Assembly (NCBI GenBank): GCA_023410155.1
Contig: JAEYQF010000256.1
Span: forward strand, 1-15,441
From: Verrucomicrobiota bacterium
GTDB lineage: Bacteria > Verrucomicrobiota > Verrucomicrobiia > Opitutales > Opitutaceae
DNA length: 15,441 bases
Direction: 5' to 3'
Part shown: positions 8,001 through 12,502 of the stretch, piece after piece
Numbering within the stretch: the stretch's first letter is position 1
How the letters are laid out: every line of letters begins with the position of its first letter
Notes under the pieces: generated by a model
The model's database searches: none
What the model saw: the letters and a program-made list of their open reading frames with translations, nothing else
What the model was told of the DNA's origin: nothing
Program-made: the position numbers and the translations under genes

Positions 8001-9436
8001 CGGCGCAGCCAACCCGTTTCGTTTTCGGCCACGTAGAGCCAGGTGTCGCGCCCGACCGGGGCGGACCGCAGATACGGGCTGCTCGGCCCGTCAGCGATCA
8101 ACCGCCATCCGCGAGTGCCCTCGTGCAGGAAGAATCCGTCCCGTGCTCCAGCGACCCAGTCGTCGTCCAGCGCGGTGAGCGAGCAAACGTAGCTGCGCGG
8201 AGTGTCGATCTCGAATCGCACCAGCCGATCGTCCGCATCGTAGACGCCGCGCTGGGCAAATCCGTCCGAAAGAATCCACAAACGACCGTCGTGTCGGTGT
8301 GGCTCGGCATACGCCAGGCCGGTGGTTACCAGCGGCTCGAAGAGCGAGGCCGAGCGCGGAAACGCCACGCGACCGATCCCTTCATGGAGCAACATCCACA
8401 GGACACCGTTGGCCCCGGGGATCAGTCGTCTGACCCGGGCCAGCCGGTGGTCGAGCGAACGGTCGAGAGCCTGCACGAGTTGCCCCGCGCGATCGGCAAA
8501 CATCACCCCGACGCCCTCCACCGCGATTGCGACGAATCCGTCGTCGGTCGTGCAAAGATCGTTGATGCGCTGATCGCCGCTGAGTGTTCCCCATTCCGCG
8601 CCGCGGCTCCAGTCGCCATCGCGCAGGCGCTTCACCCCTGCGCGAATGGTGCCGGCGAGCGTGTCGCCAGACCCCAACTCGAGCGAAGCGGTGATGGTGC
8701 GTTCGACGAAAAACTCGGGTGGCAGCGGCACGGGCTCGAAGGCCTCCTTGTCCGTCCAGCGCAGCAGCGCGCCCGTCGTCGAATCGCTCAGGTGCAAGAC
8801 GTCACCGAGGGTGAAGACACGCCCCGGCACACTGGTGCGCGCCACGACCTTGGCCGGTTGACCGGGTCGCCACGAGATCAGCACGCCTCCCCGCCAATGC
8901 CAGAACCAGTGCTTACCCACCGCTTCCACCTCGATCGGCACGCGTCCGGGATCGATCTCCTCGTCCTTTGGCAGCTCAGCCACCGGCCGCAGTCGCCATC
9001 GACCAAACGGCAGAAACTCCACTTCCGCAAAACCACCGGGCATGCCCGCGTAGATCTTGCCGTCTTCATCCACCGCGACGGCCTCCAACGGGATGTCCGC
9101 ATCCTTCTCCTGGCGGAAGACGTCCCACCGCTCGCCGTCTCCGATGGCCAACTCCTGCGTGCCGACGACGAGCATGCGCCCGTCCGGCATCATCTGCAGG
9201 TCCACCGGGTGGCCCAAGAGCCCCATGGAAGAGGTGCCCGTGATCGAAAATGCCGGCGCGCCCGTTTCGACCATGCCTGCCCGCGCTCCGGGCAACTCCG
9301 CGGCGCGGCCCGCGACACCGGCCAGCATCCAAAGTGTGAATACGGCCAGCAGCCGCCCCGCGAGGCACCGGGGGGCGGCTGCGGCAAAGTGGTGAAATGA
9401 GAAGTTGAAGCGGGTCGCTCGCACGACTCCGGACAT
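5006..9436 (-). CDS. Membrane hybrid sensor histidine kinase: propeller sensor, Y_Y_Y, two PAS, HisKA, HATPase, receiver
   Basis: 1476 aa. The N-terminal hydrophobic segment (about residues 28-42, then GRAAELPG) acts as signal peptide or anchor. Residues about 50-650 are propeller blades of the two-component-regulator type (GRLWAGTARGVEI, GKIYAGMPGG, GTVWCELGFGRV). Residues 662-773 form a Y_Y_Y domain ending in YVFRVRPR. Residues 774-794 span the membrane, followed by a coiled coil. Two PAS domains lie near 837-960 and 965-1080. The HisKA box GGIAHDFNN has His1112. The ATPase shows N box NLCTNARHAI (1218-1227), G1 DTGHGM (1266), F box FDPFFTTK and G2 GEGTGLGLSI (1290). The receiver begins at RHVLVVDDEP (1349), with phospho-acceptor Asp1401 (VTDLTMP) and Lys1450 (RKPF). 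It should autophosphorylate on sensing a periplasmic ligand and pass phosphate to its own receiver. No AraC-type HTH follows, unlike classical HTCS. The start has an AGGA four bases upstream. An MCP gene lies upstream in the same orientation. Confidence 0.95.
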   Translation of the reverse strand: MSGVVRATRFNFSFHHFAAAAPRCLAGRLLAVFTLWMLAGVAGRAAELPGARAGMVETGAPAFSITGTSSMGLLGHPVDLQMMPDGRMLVVGTQELAIGDGERWDVFRQEKDADIPLEAVAVDEDGKIYAGMPGGFAEVEFLPFGRWRLRPVAELPKDEEIDPGRVPIEVEAVGKHWFWHWRGGVLISWRPGQPAKVVARTSVPGRVFTLGDVLHLSDSTTGALLRWTDKEAFEPVPLPPEFFVERTITASLELGSGDTLAGTIRAGVKRLRDGDWSRGAEWGTLSGDQRINDLCTTDDGFVAIAVEGVGVMFADRAGQLVQALDRSLDHRLARVRRLIPGANGVLWMLLHEGIGRVAFPRSASLFEPLVTTGLAYAEPHRHDGRLWILSDGFAQRGVYDADDRLVRFEIDTPRSYVCSLTALDDDWVAGARDGFFLHEGTRGWRLIADGPSSPYLRSAPVGRDTWLYVAENETGWLRRSSDGAFQVERFPAPDLGHVYGILTGPDGTVWCELGFGRVARVEATLPRPTLRVFTAAEGLPPGWSQLFTVDGEVAVIVPGIVQVYDRNTGVFRADPSLLRRWPVLSRATGRPQLDATGRLWAGTARGVEINSPDSASQEVPLRMPGGIAPTHISAQSDGVMWLHTRSRLVRYDPRVKDGPDDVLKALITRAEVPETGRSWMPVGSTLPDLSADEDYLIVHFVSPGAHVRRSVTFEVMLEGDNASWVSTGTAGQTAFNRLAPGDYVFRVRPRIGTRVGNEARLSFRVLTPWYKTKVAYAAYAFGGVGIFGLLGWGVSRRSRVEKERLARLVAERTAELDASNRDLTREIAVSRQNAEALRNSEDRYRRLSENAADIIFRVRLEPDFAYDYISPAVTRITGHRPAEFYGDPEFAKKISEPANSDPISEIARSHVLPTGVHEVQWRTASGGLVTLEERLVPVTDRTGRLVAIEGIARDITSRKQAQNEIRMLSQAIEQSPVGVFIIDASGQIVFANTRMRALAAAVGAGVLSRDLRGLHVGALNAGALDTLWRAVDRGESWSGQLAMRAPDGAVVQLRLSLSPLRGADGAVRHYLGLQEDISEWVEDQERRRRLEAQLFQAQKLESVGTLAGGIAHDFNNILTGILGYTELAEMDAENSPALKGDLNEIRAAALRAKELVAQILTFSRRGESKLTVIDLSTTVAEALKLVRASTPATIKIERDLEPGLVRADATQVHQIVLNLCTNARHAIGGAAGAFTVSVKPVSVETTDTSAEPPLRPGQYHCLSVSDTGHGMDASTLANIFDPFFTTKKAGEGTGLGLSIVQGIVANHDGVLRVRSAPGEGSTFSIYFPAAQEAATVESRQPVVPRGGQRHVLVVDDEPAVAKFVATRLEQFDYRVTVFQDPRLALAATQDGTSRFDVLVTDLTMPYLTGVELIQQIRAAGSDLPAVVVSGFAKEISSISQVLARIRVVRKPFTGEELALAVAEVLSAVPDPAPARA

Positions 9437-9440
9437 GGTG

Positions 9441-9444
9441 TCCT
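9441..9444 (-). promoter_or_regulatory. Ribosome binding site of the sensor kinase
   Basis: On the minus strand TAGGA is followed by CACC and then ATG at 9436. The AGGA core (9444-9441) lies four bases from the start, slightly short but usable. It is the only recognisable Shine-Dalgarno in front of a gene in this window and supports the chosen start. In the rest of the 215-bp gap to the MCP stop (9445-9651) I find no convincing promoter or terminator. Confidence 0.5.
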
Positions 9445-9651
9445 AAAACGGCACCGGAACAAACATCTTTACCTTCCCCGGCGCGCCAAAGTGCCACAAC
9501 GGGCGGACGCCGCTCTTTTGCTTGGGAAACTGCAAACGTGTGACGCGCCAGATTCTGCACAAGTCTGTCCGCAAGATGGCATTCGAGCGGTTTGCCTGCG
9601 GTTTGCGAACGGCGCCCCTCACCGGTAAATTCCCCGTAAAGTCGCCCTGCC

Positions 9652-11187
9652 TCAACGAGGGACGCTGGGCACACGCGTAGTGCGCGCCGGAAGCTGGGGC
9701 TGGCGAACGCCAAACGCGGGGGCCGATGGCTCGGCGGTGGGCGCGCCTGCGGCAGCGGCGGAGTGTGGCCCGGGCACGGTCCGGCCCCCGATTCCGCTGA
9801 TCACCTTCAGCCGGGCAATGTTTTCGTTGAGCAAACGCACCTGCTGCTGAAGCTGCGCCGAAGCGGAGGCCGTCTCCTCTGCGGCGGCCGCATTCCCCTG
9901 CGTGATCCGGTCCACGTGCTGGATGGACCGGGAGATCTCCTCCACGCCGCGCTGCTGCTCGGCGGAGGTGGCCGCGATGGAGTTGGCCTGTGTATTCGAA
10001 ATCTCCATACGGTGATCCAGGTCCAAAAACGCCTGCCCGAGTTCGCCCGAGATCGCGACGCAGCTCTGCGTCTCGCTGAGCGAGGCGCCGATGCGCTCGT
10101 TGCTGTCCTTCGCGGCCGCCGCCGCACGCTGCGCCAGGGCGCGCACCTCGTCAGCGACCACCGCGAAGCCGGCGCCGGCCTCGCCCGCCCGCGCGGCCTC
10201 CACCGCGGCGTTCAGCGCCAGCAGGTTGGTCTGAAATGCGATCTCGTCGATGGTGCGCGTGATCTTCACCACCTCGGCATTGGTCTTCTCCAGATTCACG
10301 ATGTGCTCGTGCAGCTCGCGGGTTTTCGTTCCGCCCCGCTTGGCGCTTTCCACCGCCTCGGTCACCGCTCCCAGAATCTCCTTCGCGTGCAGATTGTTTT
10401 GCCTCGCTGTGCTCGCGAGTTCCTCGAGCGCTGCGGCCGTCTCCTCGACGGAGGCCGCCTGGCTGCTCGCATCGCGCGCGACCATCTGGCTCGCGTCCGC
10501 CGCCTGTCGCGAAACGGCATCGCACTCGGTGGCACTTTCCGTCAGCGCCGAGGTGATCTCGCCGAGTTTCTTCTTCACCGATCGGCGCGTGTAGAGGGCC
10601 AGCGCGACGGCGACCGCGATCAGCGCGAGCACGGCGCCCGCGGCCATCACGCGCGAGTTCTCCAGCTGCGCGGCCATCTCTCCCGCCATGGTGCGGGTCG
10701 CTTGGGAAGCCGCCGCCGAGATCCCCTGCGTGCCCTTGGTCAGCGCGTCTCCGAAGCCAGCCCACTGCTTGATTTTCTCCGGGGTATTTCCGCCGGGGCG
10801 CTGCAGTTCAGCGAGAATCTGGCGATAGGGAACGAGCAGGTCGCGCAGTTTTTGCACCTCCCCGCGCACGTCGCCGAAGCGAGCGTCGAGTTGCAGGGCG
10901 CCGAGCGCCCGGAGGTGTTGCTCGTAAGCGTCGAGTTCCTCCTTGCCGGGGAGAAACCGCTCCTCGTGTCCAGCCACGAAGCGATAGATGAGGTGAACGC
11001 GTGCCCGCACCAGCCCCTGCTCCAGTTCGGCTCCCCGCTCGGAAAGCATCGACGCTTGATCCGCCAGCAGGCGCGCGTCGCGCAGCGCCCGCGTGGTGAG
11101 CAGCACGTTTCCGGCCGCAGCCGCGATGAGCAGGCAAATGATCAGCGTGAATCCAGCGGTGAGCTGACCTGTGATGGTTCTGTTCAT
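9652..11187 (-). CDS. Methyl-accepting chemotaxis protein, two transmembrane segments, no recognisable HAMP
   Basis: 511 aa from ATG 11187. The first transmembrane helix is residues 12-30 (GFTLIICLLIAAAAGNVLL). A helical periplasmic sensor of about 150 residues (31-178), 4HB-like, follows. The second helix is residues 180-199 (VMAAGAVLALIAVAVALALY). The signalling hairpin tip is fully canonical: EIAFQTNLLALNAAVEAARA (315-334), then GEAGAGFAVVADEVRALA. Candidate methylation stretches include SVEETAAALEELA (246-258) and AAAAEETASASAQ (433-445). Such proteins signal to CheA/CheW at the membrane. Directly after the second helix comes RRSVKKKLGEITSAL and coiled coil, without the Pro and DE-G pattern of a HAMP domain. 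The tail (470-511) is Pro/Ala-rich and lacks the NWETF-type pentapeptide. The frame stays open 39 codons upstream, but ATG 11187 places the first helix correctly. No Shine-Dalgarno is seen; a perfect dyad abuts the start. No che gene is nearby. Confidence 0.95.
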   Translation of the reverse strand: MNRTITGQLTAGFTLIICLLIAAAAGNVLLTTRALRDARLLADQASMLSERGAELEQGLVRARVHLIYRFVAGHEERFLPGKEELDAYEQHLRALGALQLDARFGDVRGEVQKLRDLLVPYRQILAELQRPGGNTPEKIKQWAGFGDALTKGTQGISAAASQATRTMAGEMAAQLENSRVMAAGAVLALIAVAVALALYTRRSVKKKLGEITSALTESATECDAVSRQAADASQMVARDASSQAASVEETAAALEELASTARQNNLHAKEILGAVTEAVESAKRGGTKTRELHEHIVNLEKTNAEVVKITRTIDEIAFQTNLLALNAAVEAARAGEAGAGFAVVADEVRALAQRAAAAAKDSNERIGASLSETQSCVAISGELGQAFLDLDHRMEISNTQANSIAATSAEQQRGVEEISRSIQHVDRITQGNAAAAEETASASAQLQQQVRLLNENIARLKVISGIGGRTVPGPHSAAAAGAPTAEPSAPAFGVRQPQLPARTTRVPSVPR

Positions 11188-11188
11188 A

Positions 11189-11210
11189 ACTGCCGGCCGA
11201 CATCGGCAGT
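11189..11210 (-). promoter_or_regulatory. Perfect dyad abutting the MCP start codon
   Basis: The arms ACTGCCG (11189-11195) and CGGCAGT (11204-11210) are perfect inverted complements with an 8-bp spacer. The dyad ends one base before the ATG of the MCP gene (11187-11185), exactly where a ribosome binding site would be, and no Shine-Dalgarno is visible. In RNA it would form a 7-bp GC-rich hairpin next to the start codon. In DNA it could be an operator. Which of these, if either, is not determined by the sequence. Confidence 0.45.
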
Positions 11211-11263
11211 AACTACTGGAACTCCAATGGGATTTCGCCTTCGCAAGGTCTTTGCCCACCGCG

Positions 11264-11281
11264 TTCAGGTTTTCACCTGAA
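11264..11281 (-). terminator. Intergenic hairpin between the giant protein gene and the MCP
   Basis: TTCAGGT (11264-11270) and ACCTGAA (11275-11281) are perfect inverted complements around a 4-nt loop. A second stem, GGAGC (11288-11292) with GCTCC (11298-11302), lies next to it. Both fall in the 187-bp gap after the stop of the giant propeller gene and before the MCP. There is no T-run on the minus strand, so intrinsic termination is doubtful. A role in transcript end formation or stability is only a guess. Confidence 0.35.
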
Positions 11282-11374
11282 TCGGGAGGAGCCCCGAGCT
11301 CCAACGTCCCAGCCCGCGCGCTCTTCCGGCGGTAACTTTTGGCGGAGGGCGCTGGGCGGTTCCCCGATTACGCC

Positions 11375-12502
11375 TCAGTCCTCCTCCGGCAAAGTCGCCT
11401 GCCACACGGCGCCCCTCGAGCCCACCACCACCAATGTCCCGGCGTGTTCGGCGATCGAGGTCACCCAAGGGCCGCTGTCTCCCTCCACTTTCGCAACTCC
11501 CCACGAGACACCATCGGAGCTGAACATGATCGAGCGATCCTGCGGCAACAACAGCAGTCCGGCTCCGCTGGCCGCCGCGTAGCTGGTCGATGGCGCGTGA
11601 CCGAGCGAGGTCCAGTTCTCCGCATCCGCCGACGACCAAATCTCGCTACCGAGCACGGCGAACCAAGCCCCCTTCAGATAAGTGAGACCCGCCACCGAGT
11701 GCATCGTGTCAGAGAGATTTCGCTTCGTCCACGTCTGGCCATCGGGCGAGGAGAGCACAACGCCCGCTTCTCCCCCAACCACGAAGCGCCCATTCGCGTA
11801 TTGAACCGTCGCGAGGCCGATCGACACGCCACTCGCGACGTTGGACCAAGTTTCGCCGCGGTCAGTCGACAGGGAGATCCTTCCGGCATCGCCCACCGCC
11901 ACGAAGGTCTGCCCATGGCCAGCCACGCTGCGAAGCATGCGCGTGTCGCTGGGGCCGGAGCCGAGTTGCCAGGTGACGCCATCGGCTGAGTAAGCCATCA
12001 CGCTCACGCTCTGGGCTTCAGCCCAGTCATGGCGCGAGCCGGTCACCACAAACCTGCCTTCGCATTCTGCCACGGCGTAGAGCGACAGGGAGCCGAGACC
12101 GAGAGGCACCGCGTTCCAGTTCGCTCCGTCGGAAGAAGCCACCATCGCGCCGGCCGAGCCGATCGCGACGAATCTCCCGCCGCCATGGATCACCCGTTTG
12201 AGATCGTTCGAGGTGAGCCCTTGCGCGCGTCGCGTCCAGGTGGGAACCGCGCTCACGCGCACGGCGGTCGAGATCATGGTCTCGCCACTCGCGGTGGTGC
12301 CTCGCACGCACACGTCGTGCTGACCCATCTTGCCGGGAGTCCACGCGAGCGCTCCCGCTCCCTGCCGCGAGGCGACCGCCTTCCCGTTCACCAGCAACTC
12401 CAGCTTGGCGAACTGGGATCCGCTCACCGTGCAGCTAGCCGGCTGCGAGAGGTTGACGGCGTCGCCTTCGGCCAATCCGGTGAGCTTCGGCGCCAGCAAG
12501 CG
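11375..12502 (-). repeat. Propeller-Ig module repeat, copy C (C-terminal)
   Basis: This copy encodes an Ig-like domain (LTGLAEGDAVNLSQ, KLELLVNGKAVAS, LAWTPGKMG) and the last propeller, ending VWQATLPEED at the stop. The period is 372 residues to the equivalent Pro. The blade 2 insertion is RHDWAEAQSVS and blade 5 reads WFAVLGSEIWSSADAENW. A further module, lacking its start, lies between 14729 and the right edge. Confidence 0.8.

Noticed and set aside
7751..9400. 549-aa plus-strand frame opposite the kinase sensor domain
   Set aside because: It is a shadow of the propeller-coding strand; the composition is unstructured and no start signal is seen.
9763..11280. 505-aa plus-strand frame opposite the MCP
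   Set aside because: The opposite strand encodes a canonical MCP signalling tip; this frame is Arg/Gly/His-rich without domains.
11188..11304. 39-residue extension of the MCP upstream of ATG 11187
   Set aside because: It is hydrophilic, unlike any MCP N-terminus, and would place the first transmembrane helix far inside. It also covers the 11264-11281 hairpin.
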